This document shows, in pieces, positions 35,520 through 47,900 of a stretch of 64,000 bases of DNA. Source of the DNA: Sphagnum compactum (Eukaryota; Bryophyta; Sphagnopsida; Sphagnales); the NCBI GenBank assembly GCA_965153455.1, contig OZ234493.1, positions 20,388,213 to 20,452,212 on the forward strand, written 5' to 3'. The notes beneath the pieces were generated by a model. The model made no database searches. It was not told the DNA's origin and worked only from the letters and a program-made list of their open reading frames with translations. Numbering within the stretch: position 1 is the stretch's first letter; each line of letters begins with the position of its first letter. The position numbers and the translations under genes are program-made.

Positions 35520-36523
35520 ACTCATGTAAATGACTATCTTTTTATGGGAACTCAGGAACATTGAAGAATAGGAGGATCTCCCCCTGGCATAACGCCCTAG
35601 GTTCTTATGCTGAGGGAGATCAGTATTGTGACATAACATGAAGTCTCAGGGCTTAAGGATACTCAAAGAGAGAGAATTGCCATGTTATGTTCTGTTCTGC
35701 AATTCACCTTTTTCATATGAGGTTTGACTCAATTTGATGTTCTTAGCACTTCAAAACCGAATTTTGCTGCTGAAGAAAAGGCTTTTTCAACTGCAATATT
35801 TACTGAGGACCATACTTGCTAGCTAGAATTGCCCAAACTTCTGAAGGCAATAAAATGTACTAGAAGTCAATGTCAATCCCATTTTGCATTATTCCCATAG
35901 ATACATATAAACCTCTCAGAAGGTTTTAGGAACATAAACAAGTGAGTTAGCAAGAGGATGAACCAATTTGGCAAAAGTCCAAGAGGCTTCAAGAGACACA
36001 GATCTATATACTAAATGTCAAGGTCAAGATCTCCAAGTCAACCACTTGTCTATGCATTCAGCAACAGCTGATAGTTTTCTTCTATTGATCAGTGGTTGCC
36101 TTTCATCGTGGATTCAGCTCTTAGAATTGAGAAAGAGATCTGCAGGAGCTAATTTACAGTTCTTACTCGGGCCATCTGTCATTGTGGGGTGTATATCAAC
36201 CCACTGCTCTTTTGGAGCTCCTTTTTGTCACCTTTTGCACACCTACTGTGGCTTGTTCACCCTCTTTCTTCCAGCATTCACTGTGTGCCTTGCTGAACTA
36301 ATTTACACTCAAGGTTGAATAAACTGCAACCTCAAAACCCTTCATCATACCTGAATTACATCCCAATAGCAGCGCATATTGGGTGTCTGTCTTAATAATT
36401 GCATTTTGTAATTGCTTTACACCTACTGCTGCACCAGATGGTTCCCTGTTTGAATGCCATCTGTCTATTGATCAAAGGATGTGATTTTTAGATCTGAATT
36501 TGCATTACCATTTTTGTCTCATC

Positions 36524-39500
36524 CTAGTCTTGTGGGCGGGCAGACCAAAGGGAGCTTAGTGCCTGCAGACAGGTGAAATGATCACTTATTCCAAGGAGGC
36601 CTCTTGCTGCTTGATGGGTTGTCAAAATTCGAAGCATTTGCTGCATCACTTGTTGCCTCAAATTATCTGCCTGTGATATTGTTGCCATTGCCAAAACATT
36701 AAGCATACCAAAATAATTCTCCTATTTGATTTGTTTTTACATTGAATCACAAACTGTAGATTTGAATTGTCTTAAAAGCAATTTGAAGGAAAAGGAAGAA
36801 ATTTACTATGACTAAGTGGACACCATCTTTCAATACATTAAGACAAGTATTATTTTTTTACAAATACACTTTTACATCACGTAATATTAAATAAAGACCT
36901 GTGATTTCTCTATGTTTGGACTACCATAATATGCAAAACCATTGTGAAAATTCCTTGCAACTTTGACATGGTTGAAGTTTAAAAACGATCAAGGAAACAA
37001 TATTTGTGACAACATCTCTTGTTCACTGTAGTGTGCTTTCACCCTCCAAGGACCAAAGTTTTGAGGAGAAATTGCGATATCTAATTGTAATCTCTGAGGG
37101 TGCATTTGCCAACTATAGAAAGATTGATACATAAAGAGTGATAGAGAAAAAGTTGAGTGATGAGAACAGAAACTGATGTACCTGATGCACAAAAGATTCA
37201 AGCATGCTCAATTTGCCCATAGCCATAGCCATTTGACTCATGTAGTTAGCAATGGTTGGTGACCTGCCCAGTAAGCCATTTGCAACTGTATCTGCAAGTG
37301 ATTGCTGTAATGCTTCCATTCCTTGTGAAAGTGCATCCTCTGCCTCCTGTGAAGATTGTTGTAGATTACAAATACCAACCAGCTGCTGTTCTGTCAAAGG
37401 CTCTATTTGTGGTATAAGAATCTGCACAACAATATCAATCCCCCAACAAGCAAAGCTCAAGCAAACAATCCCCAGAAGTCCCTTCAAAGTTCATATAACA
37501 CAAGCAATTCTTTTTCCAATCAGAAAAAAACCTATGTTTGCTATATCACATTTCTTTCAAAGTTCATATACAACAATAACAAACCTGGATCCATTTAGAA
37601 AAAAACCTACATTCACTATAAAGAATTTCAAAGTTTGTACTAATGTTGTCCAATTCTTGATTTCTGAGAGGACCTTCAATGCCAATTTTGAACTTTTTCC
37701 TTCGTTTGATAGAACCTCCAATGCAGTTCTGAAAGTGATTATCTACATTCAGAAAACCTTTGACTCTGGAGATTGCCCTCAAAATTTGAAGCCCAATCCA
37801 GTTTAAGACTGAGTTTACACTCATCTACCTTACACACAACTAAACTAGTGAAGCATTTGTGTAATATTGCTCTTGTGCAACAAGTGCAAAAATCCCAAGA
37901 CTAAAGATTGTGCACTACTTCATTGTTTTCAACCAATTAAAATTGACAAGTTTGTTTGAAAAGTATGGTTTAGCTTTTTCCCTTTCAAAAAAGTTTTACT
38001 CCTTTAGCTAGAGAACCTGGACCTGCTGAAAATGGGATAAGCATCCTAGTGGTGGTGGTGGTGGTGGTTCTAGTTTCAACAAAAAGGCAGTTACACAATT
38101 TGGATCCCATTCTGGTTTTGGCAAAATTGTGAGCATCCAGTTAGGTACCCTAGAACCTGACCTAGAACCAACCAGGGAAACAGCTTTGTACCAAAGAACC
38201 TCCCAACACTAGTTCTTACAACAATAACAAACATACATCCACTCAGACAATATAACGTTTTGTGGTTTTGGGTTGTACTTAGGTACATAGATTGAGAAAT
38301 TGAGATCATAGATTGAGTATCAATTACTTGCAGCTGAGACTGGATTTTTGGTTACGAATCTAGAGCTGTTGAGTGAATTTGGTTATGAATTTGAATTTGT
38401 AAACTGGGTGGGAGCCATGATATGTATATATATAATATTGATGAGTAAGTACTGTGATGTACCTTGAGGAGTTGGGATGGTCGAAAACCACCCATCCACA
38501 TGAAGCATATTCTCTCAACTGGTGTTTTCCACATGCCGAACACAATGTGGAAAACATCTGATCTTGCAGCGACTGCCTTGAGACGGAACATTTGCTCATA
38601 GTGCCTCATATTCTCATCAACAAGTAAGCGCAACTGATTTTCACTCACATCATTTGCGGCTGCTTCTTGCTGCATTAATGCTGCTCGAAGATTGCGCATC
38701 TGTCGCTGTTGCTCTTCAATCCATCTTCCATACTCTATGTCCAAGCTGCTGTACCTCGATGCTGCTGCCATGCATGCATGCGAGAATTAGTCCCACATTC
38801 ATCTCACATAGAACACCAAAGCTGAGCTGCAAAATGAAAAGACTTGGTTTGTATTTAATGGAAAGAAGAAGACAGTCAAGTAGCACTAGCGCAGGTTTTG
38901 CAGCTTAAGTACCAGGACGTCTAACAGCACCGGCTGCTGCATTCGCGCCTGCTCCTGCAACAGCTCTTGAATATTGAGGAATCAGCTGATGCTGGTTGCT
39001 CTATGTCCATGGTCCCACACCCACCACCAGCATCACCACGGTCCATGAAAAACCAAAACTAGTGCAACAACGGGCTGGCTACACATGATCATCATGTGCA
39101 GCACCCAGTGATGAGCTCTGCAGATCATCGTCATAAGACTAAGTTGTCATGATGTTGATTGTGAAACTCACATACTCTTGTCGAGCTACACTCTGAAGTT
39201 CCTGCTCCAGTTGATTCAACTTGACGCGGCTCGATTCCAGTTGCTGTACATACGCCTGATTGATTCACCACCACCAACCAAATTTGTCAATCCCGGCAGC
39301 AGAACCATCGGCCGACACCAAAATTCACAATGACTCTTCCTTGTGAGCCTGAGTTTAAGACAAGATGGAAGATCATTATCACAGTCAAGAGTTTTATACA
39401 CTGGAGGAAATATTGTTTGAAGTTAAACACGGAAGGTGAGGAGGATTTGACAAATCGACTAGCCTTCTTTCTTAGTCGGCTTTTGCGTGCTGCTTCACGA

Positions 39501-39941
39501 TTTTGAGCCAGCCGCCTGAGTGCCTGCACAGTTCACATAGAGTCCATGATACCAGCATGGATTTCATCACAAATACCCAAAAAAAGAGAAAAAAGAAAGA
39601 AATTGCTGCAACGCTTCCCAGTGTCGAGTCCATGCAAACTAGCAGCTTCCAGCTAGCTAGCCCCACAAACATCGTCCTTTGAACAACAGTAACAGTAAGT
39701 CCCAGATTGTGCATTTTGCAAACTTTAATTCCAGCTGCTAAATCCAAAGCCCATCTAGCTCGATGAAACGACTTGAGAATTAGTACGCAGGCAGACGTTG
39801 TCTGTGTACTATGTAGTTGTAACCGAACCTGTCGAGCTTGTGATCCAATTTTACCTTGCTATGATCAACAGCAGCTGTTGCAGCTTCATGATCAGCTATG
39901 GAAGCTGCAGTATCTTTTAATCTTGGACTGTTGTCTGCCAT
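36524..39941 (-). CDS. TGA-type bZIP transcription factor with DOG1 domain
   Basis: Seven exons on the minus strand: 39,941-39,855; 39,523-39,464; 39,255-39,192; 38,954-38,913; 38,764-38,463; 37,421-37,182; 36,670-36,524 (TAG). They sum to 942 nt and 313 aa in consistent phase. Exon 2 is the basic region, with Asn37-x7-Arg45 inside NREAARKSRLRKK. Exon 3 carries the zipper, with Leu55, Leu62 and Leu69 in heptads. Exons 5-7 form the DOG1 domain (LDIEYGRW, FGMWKTPVER, EDALSQGMEALQQSLADTV, QMAMAMGKL, ADNLRQQ, ALSSLW). TGA factors bind TGACG elements and act with NPR1-type coactivators or ROXY glutaredoxins; that is family knowledge. An in-frame TAG lies just upstream of the ATG, so the N-terminus is only 29 aa before the basic region. 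The exon 2/3 junction needs a GC donor. The exon 3 donor, 42-nt exon 4 and the exon 5 acceptor are my best phase-consistent choice and the least certain part. Confidence 0.88.
37483..37660 (+). repeat. degenerate 72-bp tandem repeat in the bZIP gene's intron 5
   Basis: TTCAAAGTT(C/T) recurs at 37,483, 37,556 and 37,627, with a shared AGAAAAAAACCTA segment between. A (GGT)6 run lies further along the same intron, near 38,048. Confidence 0.55.
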
Positions 39942-40475
39942 ATTCTAGCTAGGATTAATCTGTAGTTCACTCTCGATGGCTGGCAATCTTATAGTACTCT
40001 ACTTCATGACCTCGGGTGAATTGTTGAAACTAGCTAGGAGATCCACTGCAGCAGCATGGTCCATCCCAGCTGATATGTGTTATGTAAAATGTACTCTCGC
40101 TCTGAAAAAGACTTGGCATGATCAGCTTGGACACTACTGGATCATGCACCTGGGCAGCGATTTCTTGGCTTTGAATTCTACCAAAAAATCAAATTTTTTT
40201 TTCAGCAGCTGCTTTCTGTCATGATCAATTCTGCAGGACTCCCAGCTAAAGCCAAAACACATTATGATCAACCCCAAAAGGGAAAGAAAAACATAAGAAA
40301 TAAGAAGAAGAAAAAAATTCATGAGGTCCACACTACTCATCTTCTTGCTCATCTTCTTTCTTGCTCCTCATACATAAGAGAACTACAACTACCAAGTGAC
40401 TTCAAAGGGCAATATTGGAATTGTTTGGAAACAACAGCAGCAGCAAGTCTGAAATTGTGCATTTGTTTTTTCTGG

Positions 40476-40493
40476 CTGGCTATATATAGCCAG
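40476..40493 (-). promoter_or_regulatory. palindromic TATA box candidate for the bZIP gene
   Basis: CTGGCTATATATAGCCAG is a perfect 18-bp palindrome, about 540 bp upstream of the bZIP start codon. It is the best TATA match in the region. If used on the minus strand, transcription would start near 40,445 and leave a leader of about 500 nt. The symmetry means it could equally serve the plus strand. Confidence 0.45.
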
Positions 40494-40784
40494 AATGATG
40501 TATTAAAATTTTAAAAAGTGCTAAAATCCTGTGCTTTTTGAGATTTTCAATTGCCAGAATTCGACCAAAATTTAAGAAAAATAGATAGATTTCTGTACAT
40601 GGTTCAAAGTAGGGTAGCCAAAAATATAGAAAGAATATTTTAGAAATTTTACTTTCATATTTAGCTTGTAGCCAAATTTGGCTAAATCTTCATGTAGATC
40701 ATTGCCACTTTGGCTATAACACACAATTGTCCACCAAAAAAAAAAAAACACACTTGCAAATTGCAATCATCACCATCTTCTTCT

Positions 40785-40862
40785 TCATCATCAGCAGCAG
40801 CAGCAGCATCATCACCATCATGATCTTCACTGGCAGTCTAGTTTGATGATGATGATGATGAG
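40785..40862. repeat. trinucleotide-rich microsatellite cluster
   Basis: (CAG)n, (ATC)n and (GAT)n runs follow one another; the ATC and GAT runs are complementary. No coding frame uses them. Confidence 0.7.
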
Positions 40863-41359
40863 AGTCCTGGGGATTCATGGCGTATCTGGAAACAACTCAT
40901 GGCGTATCCATCCAGCAAAAGCTTTCTTCCCATGCAAATAAAAAACAAAAGAAATCCTACCCAGAAAAAATAAAATAAAAAATCCATCATTATACACTAA
41001 AAAGAAGAATTTAAGAGATTCTTTTTAACTTAACCAAAGTGGCAATCATCCTTGTGAAGATTTAGCCAAATATGGCTATAAACCATATATGAAAATATAA
41101 AAAATTTAATCATCCTTTTATATTTTTGGCTATACACTGAAAACCAAATGTAAAAAGTTGACGATTTTTACTATTTTTTTCCTCACTTATGGCGATTGAA
41201 AAACTCCAAACTGACTTCATTTTCGAATTTTTCATTTATGATATCAGGTTTCGGAAAATTTTCGCCAATTTATTAATAAAAAAAAGCTGCTTGAAAAATC
41301 GGTACACACAAGTTTGGGGTATTCTTCCTCCCCTCTTCTGTTCTTTGAGTGTGTCAGGT

Positions 41360-41690
41360 CTTGATTCTTGAACAGGAAAAGAAAAGGGTGGGTTTTCTTT
41401 TCTTTGAATTTTTTTTTATTGTTTGTTTGTTTTATGATTGAGTTTGTCATTATGCTTCACATTGAATGCATTTCAAGTTTTCAACTCAACAAAAGAGGAT
41501 TTTATTTTTTCTATGTTTTTTCTAATGTTTCGTATTTTATGATAACTTGTTGTCATTATTATGCCTGACATTGAATGCATTTCAAGTAAAGCAGGAAAGC
41601 TTCGTTTTCTTCAGATTTTTTTTATTGTTTTTGAAAATTTTATTGATTGAAATTGTAATTATGCTTCACATAGAATACCTTTTCAAACAA
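41360..41690 (+). repeat. degenerate tandem repeat, about 105-bp period
   Basis: ATTATGC(T/C)T(C/G)ACATTGAATGCATTT recurs near 41,450, 41,557 and 41,660, each preceded by a TTTTTTATTG(T/-) tract and a TGATTGA segment. Confidence 0.6.
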
Positions 41691-42069
41691 AGGAATATGT
41701 GTTTTGCATTTGGACTTATTATGACTAATCCAATGAGGGAAAGGAATGATGAAGGTTCAGATTTCAATCAGTGTTTTTTTTAAGGAATTTTTTTATGCAG
41801 CCTAAGTGGCAATTGTCAATAGGAAGACCTAGAAAAAGCGAGATCATCCCTATAAAGATTTAGCCAAATCTGGCTATAAACCATACATGATGCACAAATT
41901 TTTAATCATGGTTCTATATCTCTCACTAATTACTGGAAGAAAATATTGCAATTTAGTGATTTTACATTTTTTTCCTGACTTTCTGGAGATTGAAAACCCC
42001 AAAATTAATATTATTTTCAATTTAATTGGCAAAATTTCTCTTGTAAAAAGAAGGCTGGTTCAGATCTAA

Positions 42070-43740
42070 TGAAGACTATGTAGCTTAGTCTTCCAACAGT
42101 CAACTTCTTTTGTCAAAGTGAATAAAGGTGTGGAACCCAAGAAAAATTGGATGAATTTAGAGGATTGGGACGATGGATGAATTAAGAGCTTGTTGGACAA
42201 TGGAAACTTCCTCCATTTTCATCCAATTGTCCAACTTTCCACACAAGCTGAAAAAGTTGTACTATTGAGGAAGATAAAACAAGTGAGAAATTGGCTTCAC
42301 ATGAGATTCAAACCTTGTCCTTCCCACTCAAATGATTAGTTCTAAACCAATCCCTAAAACTGACCTTCAGGCTTCGTTGGAAGAATCCATTGACAATCAC
42401 AAGCAAACAATTTATTACATAATTGAATAATATATTCAAAAGGTCTGAAAAACATCCTTTTTCATGTTGTACACATTGTTTTAAACCCCGTTGAACCTGA
42501 CACTACATTTAATTCGATGCACCTGTTTAGCATTTGCGTCTTGGAGCCACATGTATTTGACACAAGAGAGAGAGAATGTTGTCACTCATTACACCATGTG
42601 GGGCGCACGGCATTTTGTGACATACCATGAACACACATATACTTGTACCCTGCTATTGATAATCCACAGTCATTTTGAGATTGGAAAAAGGCAAATCCAA
42701 CAATCCCCATTTGAATATTTCAAAATTCTCCTTTGTTTTGTGCAATAGGAGATGCATGAGTTTATAGCTTTTGTGTGGTTTTTAAATTTCATTATCACAT
42801 ATTTTCACTGTTATTATTATTATTATTAGTATTGTGGGTTACCGATATTTGGGGATTGTTCAACAGTGAACTTCATGGACAGTTTCCCTACTCAAAGAAG
42901 GTAGGGTATTTCTTGACAAGTATGAGTTTCCTTTTTCCTCCCACAGAGAGAATGAAAAAAGAACTAAAGTTATGATTGCTTGAATATTAACATGTTACCC
43001 CCATTATTTTGCATAGAATTAATGTTAGAATGTATGTACAAAACCCTGAACTCTGAAACCTTAATGACTGCCCCCGAAATCATTGTTCTGTGAAATAATG
43101 ATACGTTGCATTCACGTACATTCCACGCTAGAAACTTGAACAAACATGAAGCTTTAAATGGATAAAGGACTCAAGACATCTGACGATTCTTCTCACACAT
43201 AAAAGAAAACAAATTCATGATCCCTCTGCATGTACCGATTCTCGAACAAACTCACACTTGGACAAATATGTCTTGGATCCAAAAGTGTCCACTTGGCAGT
43301 ACCATTTTGAATTTCTGCTTTCCCACCTCAACTTTGTACAGGAAGGGTAACAAATGGATGAATGTTCATATCTAAAGTATAGGCTTTGAGAAAGTTATAA
43401 TTGAGCTTCAAACCCTTATCTAGTGGTATGTTTTCATATTTATGTTTGTATATACAAGCTTAGATCACACCCACTGCCACTCAGTATGTGACCCTGCACA
43501 TTAAAATCAGATGAAGAAAAGTCAACATATGCTGATTTAGCTCAGGAAAATAAAACTCAAGGATGGGAACCCATCCATCAAATCAACAAGGCCAATGAGA
43601 AGAGAAGTAGACACAAAAAAACAAAAACAAATAATCAACAAAACTCAGTTAAAGACCCTATGCAAAGAGGACTTATGGCAACAAAATGACAATCAGCAAT
43701 AATAAAGAAGACCTAAGACAAAAGAGTTGTCATCTGCCAC
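42070..43740. other. non-coding stretch
   Basis: No supportable gene. An ATT microsatellite lies near 42,810. Confidence 0.4.
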
Positions 43741-43744
43741 AAAT

Positions 43745-44709
43745 CGATTAGTGACAAAGGTGCACTAGCATGATGTGCGGAAGAGATGAAAAATCTCGAC
43801 CAAGTGCAACAACCCATTGAAGAATCGCTATGGTTTGCGAACGCCTGCTATTAATGGTGTAACCTAAATGTTGACTAATCGATATGGGGTTGGTAACCAA
43901 ATTCAGTTGTGATCGAATTTGTTGCATAGGTACACCAACATGTGTCATTGGTGTGTTTGGTACCATAAGCTATAGAGAAGTTTTGAGTTTTTCTTTCATC
44001 AATCTTTTCAATTTATCATCCACAAAAGGACAATTCTTGAACTCATGTCCAACCTGTTGACAATATGCACATGTTAATACAACTTCAACAATGGGTTTGA
44101 ATGGTTGTAACTGGGATATTTCACTAAACAAGCGGTCATTCAACGGTGCCCATGATAGGTACACTCGCCCAAACAATTTGATGAAGTGGTTGTGTTTGTT
44201 GAACACCAACATGGGCTATGATTGCTTCCACTAATTCTACAAGCTGTTGAGAACTAAATCTATGTGAAGGTATTTGCTCCAAGTTACATAGATGTTTTAA
44301 TTGGGTTGAAAGTTGGTTGCGCTCCAACTCTAAATCCACAAAACAATACTTGTACCATAGTTATGTTGGAATAGTTGCTTGGTGCAGGATCTTTTGGTGG
44401 TTTTATCGGTCATTTAACTCGTTGTCAAACCATTCTTCTTGTTTTTTTGGGTGGGTTCAGACTCCCTACTGTAGATCGGACTACTGCCCTCGCATTCGTA
44501 GGATGTTGGGCATTAATTGTTCCCACACTTGTCACTCGTTACCAATAGGATGATCACCCTATTGTTCTAGATGTAATAACACATGTTGAAACGACATTTT
44601 CTTGTTCCAGATGGTAGTACGAGGTGCTCGAGCCCTATTATCCCAAGTTGTCCACTCTCAAGTTTCACCTTTTGAAAGCTTAATGGTTTAATCATATTTC
44701 CAGTTGCAG
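43745..44709 (-). pseudogene. decayed zinc-knuckle (CCHC) ORF, downstream half
   Basis: Minus-strand frames read collinearly with a few stops and shifts from 44,709 down to 43,745. A zinc knuckle CAYCQQVGHEFKNC (C-x2-C-x4-H-x4-C) lies at about 44,071-44,030, followed by PFVDDKL. The same PFVDD-type block occurs at 63.8 kb. The LTR retrotransposon at 44,715-50,780 is inserted immediately upstream. The frame appears to continue on the far side (about 50,905-50,786). The zinc knuckle suggests a gag-like or element-encoded nucleic-acid-binding protein; the family is not otherwise recognised. Confidence 0.6.
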
Positions 44710-44714
44710 GCTTC

Positions 44715-44978
44715 TGTTATGGACCGACAACAAACAAGTGGAGAATTAGACAAGACAAGATTTATTGACCCATCAACTGGTGTTGATCTGCTAAAGGGTT
44801 GTTCCCCAGACTATCTCCTTTTATAACCCTGAGCCATACTAGTCCCAAAATATCCTAGGCCATGATATTGCCAAAAGTATCCCAAAATATCCTAGGCCAT
44901 GATATTGCCAAAAGTATCCAAAAATATCCTAGGACATGACATTGCCAAAAGTATCCCAAAATATCTTAGGCCATGACA
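44715..44978 (-). repeat. 3' LTR (264 bp)
   Basis: Begins TGTTATGGACCGACAACAAA and ends GGCCATGACA on the plus strand. Contains 3.6 copies of a 37-bp repeat based on CCCAAAATATCCTAGGCCAT. Near-identical to 50,514-50,780. Confidence 0.96.
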
Positions 44979-44993
44979 TTATCCTCTCCTCAA
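44979..44993 (-). promoter_or_regulatory. polypurine tract
   Basis: On the minus strand, GAGGAGAGGATAA lies directly against the 3' LTR, the expected place for second-strand priming. It overlaps the end of the Pol frame. Confidence 0.6.
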
Positions 44994-47900
44994 GCGACAT
45001 CTTCTAGATGGAGCCGGTTTGTTAGGATATCGTTGGTGAAACCGATTAACTAAGTCTTGGGCATGAACTAGGTTTCCAGCAGGCTCCCAAGTAGCTTCAG
45101 AAGGAGGATAACCTCGCCAAAAGATAAGGTACAGGAGCTTTCCACGAATCTTCTTGGAGTCCAAGACCTCCTGAACTTCAAACTCTTCCTGGCCTTCAAT
45201 TTCGACTGGAGCTGGGGGTTCTTGATGACGTTCTGGGATCGGGTTTTCATGATAGGGCTCAAGCAGGGAGACATGGAAAACATTGTGGATTTTGAACTTG
45301 GGTGGAAGCTCCAACTGGCAAGCCATTAGACCAACCAATTTGGCGATTTTGAAAGGTCCGAGGCGCTTGTAATCCAACTTGGCACATGGGCGAGTGGTAG
45401 CAATGTTCTTTCTGAGAAGCCAGACCTTGTCTCCAACCTTGAAGTTTGGATGGTCCTTGCGTCGGCGGTCTGCTTGCTTCTTTTGCCACTCTTGTGTTAG
45501 CTTGAGTTCTGCCATAAGGTTCTGTTGAACCTGTCCAAGCCTCGTGGCCCTTTCTTCAGCCGAAGGGTTTACGGAGTCTCCAGGAATTTCAAGGCTGAAC
45601 CTGGGATGAAAACCGTAATTGGCAAAGAATGGACTGACCCCGGTCGATGCATGTGTTGTGTTATTATAAGCAAACTCTGCTTGAGATAGTAGGTCCAGCC
45701 AGTCGTCCTGTTGGTAGTTCACAGTGCAGCGAAGGTATTGCTCGAGTGTCTGGTTTGTCCGTTCGGTTTGTCCATCTGTCTCAGGGTGGAAAGCTGAAGA
45801 TAGCCGAATGTCAACTCCAAGAAGCTCGAATAGACGATGCCAGAACTTGGATGCAAACTGAGGACCTCTGTCGGACACAATTTCCTCGGGGAGTCCATGC
45901 AGTCGGATGATCCCGTCCAGAATTAACTGAGCTGTCTCTTCTGCTGTGATTGACTTGGAACAAGGGGTGAAATGGGCCATTTTGGTGAGTCGATTGACCA
46001 CAACCAGTATTGAATTCTTGGTTCTGACAGTAGGGAGGTCCGTGATGAAGTCCATTGCAATAGATCCCCAAGGTCGGCTAGGAATCGACAGAGGCTGTAG
46101 GAGTCCAAACGGGCGATGCCTGGGAGCCTTGGATCGAGCACATGTATCACAAGACTTGACATACTCCCGTAGCATCTTGTTCATTTTGGGCCACCAGTAA
46201 GTCCTTGACACTAGTTCGTGAGTCCGTGCCATTCCAAAGTGACCTGCTAGGGTGTTGTCGTGGCATTCCCTCAGGATTTTTAGGCGTATAGGTCCTTCGG
46301 GTACATAAATCAGGTTATTTCGAAGGAGAAGTCCGTCTTGCTGCTCAAATTGATCCAAGTCATCACGATTTGGGTTCCTTGGTCGTTCCTGGAGTTCCTT
46401 CTTGATGTTGGTAGCCCAGGTGTCTTCCTCAGTTGCCATCTTGATGTCCCTGACAAGGTATGAGTCTGGGAGGGTGCTGATTGTTGCTGCAACTCGAAAT
46501 TGCTCGGGGTTGAGTAAAGTCTGGTTCTGCTGGCCGTAGGCCTCATCCCCCGCTCGAAGTTCATATTCTGAACGACGAGATAGCGCGTCAGCTTTCCCTT
46601 GCTGGGTGCCGGGTTGATACTGAATCTCAAAGTCGAAATCAGCTAGGAAGATAGACCAGCGTGCCTGGCGACGATTTAAGGTCCGAGTAGTTGTGAAATA
46701 AAGGAGATTCTTGTGATCTGTCAGAACTTGGACTCGATGTTGAGCTCCGGCAAGATACGGTCTCCACTGCTCGAATGACGTGATGATTGCCAGAAGTTCC
46801 TTATCGTAGACCTGGTAGTTGATTTCGGCACTGGTTAACTTCCGTGAATAAAAAGCAACTGGATGCAGCAACCCATCTATTCCAAATTGAGATAGAATAG
46901 CTCCCAAGGCAAAATCTGAAGCGTCCGTTTCCACAATGAATGGCTTGGCAGGATCGGGATGTATCAGGATGGGTGCAGAGGTGAATGCCATCTTGAGAGT
47001 ATCAAAAGCAGCCTGGGCCGTTGGATTCCACGAGAAGGGCTTGTCTTTGCAAGTCAGGGTTATTAACGGTGTTGTGATCTTGGAGTAGCCTTTGATAAAC
47101 CGACGACAGAAGTTGGCAAACCCTAGGAAGCGTTGAACGTCCTTGACCGAGGATGGAGTAGCCCAACACTGGATGGTCTCGACCTTTGACTTGTCTATGA
47201 AAATGCCATCTGGAGAGATCACGTAGCCGAGGAACGCCACTGAAGATTTGTCGAATTCACATTTTTCCAACTTGGCGTATAAGCCATGCTCCCGCAGCGT
47301 CGCAAGCACCAATCGTACATGTTTGTCGTGGGTTTCCTGGTCCTTGGAAAAGATTAAAATGTCATCCAAATAGACCACGACAAATTCGTCCATGTAATCC
47401 CGGAAGATATCATTCATCAGATGCTGAAAGACTGCGGGTGCATTGGTGAGGCCGAAGGGCATGACCGTGTATTCGAAGTGGCCATAGCGTGTGCGAAAAG
47501 CTATCTTCCATTCATCACCAGGGCGAATCCTAAGTAAGTTGTAGGCTCAACAGAGGTCAAGCTTGGTGAAGATCTTCCCGGTACGTAGTCGATTTAGGAG
47601 ACCTGAAATCAAGGGCAAAGGATATCGATTCTTTTTGGTTATCTTGTTGAATCCACGATAATCCACACAGAGTCGAAGGGAGCCATCCTTCTTCTTGACA
47701 AACAAAATTGGGGCGCCGGCTGGAGACTTGGAATGCTGAATGAACCCCTTGGCAAGATTTTCAGTAAGGTAATCACGCAGGGCTTGGAGTTCCGGTTCCG
47801 ATAGGCCATAGATAGGACCAAAGGGTGGTGAGTGTCCTCCTAGATCAATCGGGCAGTCATATGGACTATGGGCGGGGAGCTGATCAGTATTAATCTTTTC

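Larger units (their letters stand above)
34795..36500. other. intergenic stretch between the two host genes
   Basis: No convincing coding region. Contains the duplication and hairpin at 35,352-35,519. The frame near 35,968 (116 aa) lacks recognisable domains. Confidence 0.45.
40530..42030. repeat. inverted and direct copies of a GATTTAGCCAAA repeat
   Basis: Copy 1 at about 40,530-40,725 is inverted relative to copy 2 at 41,030-41,215. Copy 3 at about 41,803-42,030 is direct to copy 2. All share AAGATTTAGCCAAAT(A/C)TGGC, a GTGGCAAT segment and an outer ATTGAAAA(C/A) segment. Copies 1 and 2 could fold into a stem of nearly 190 bp with mismatches. Confidence 0.7.

Noticed and set aside
35968-36318. 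116-aa plus-strand frame between the host genes
   Set aside because: No recognisable motif and no splice partners.
45068-46630. Several frames of 70-110 aa on both strands within the Pol region
   Set aside because: Overlapping alternate frames of the 827-residue Pol segment with no independent motif.
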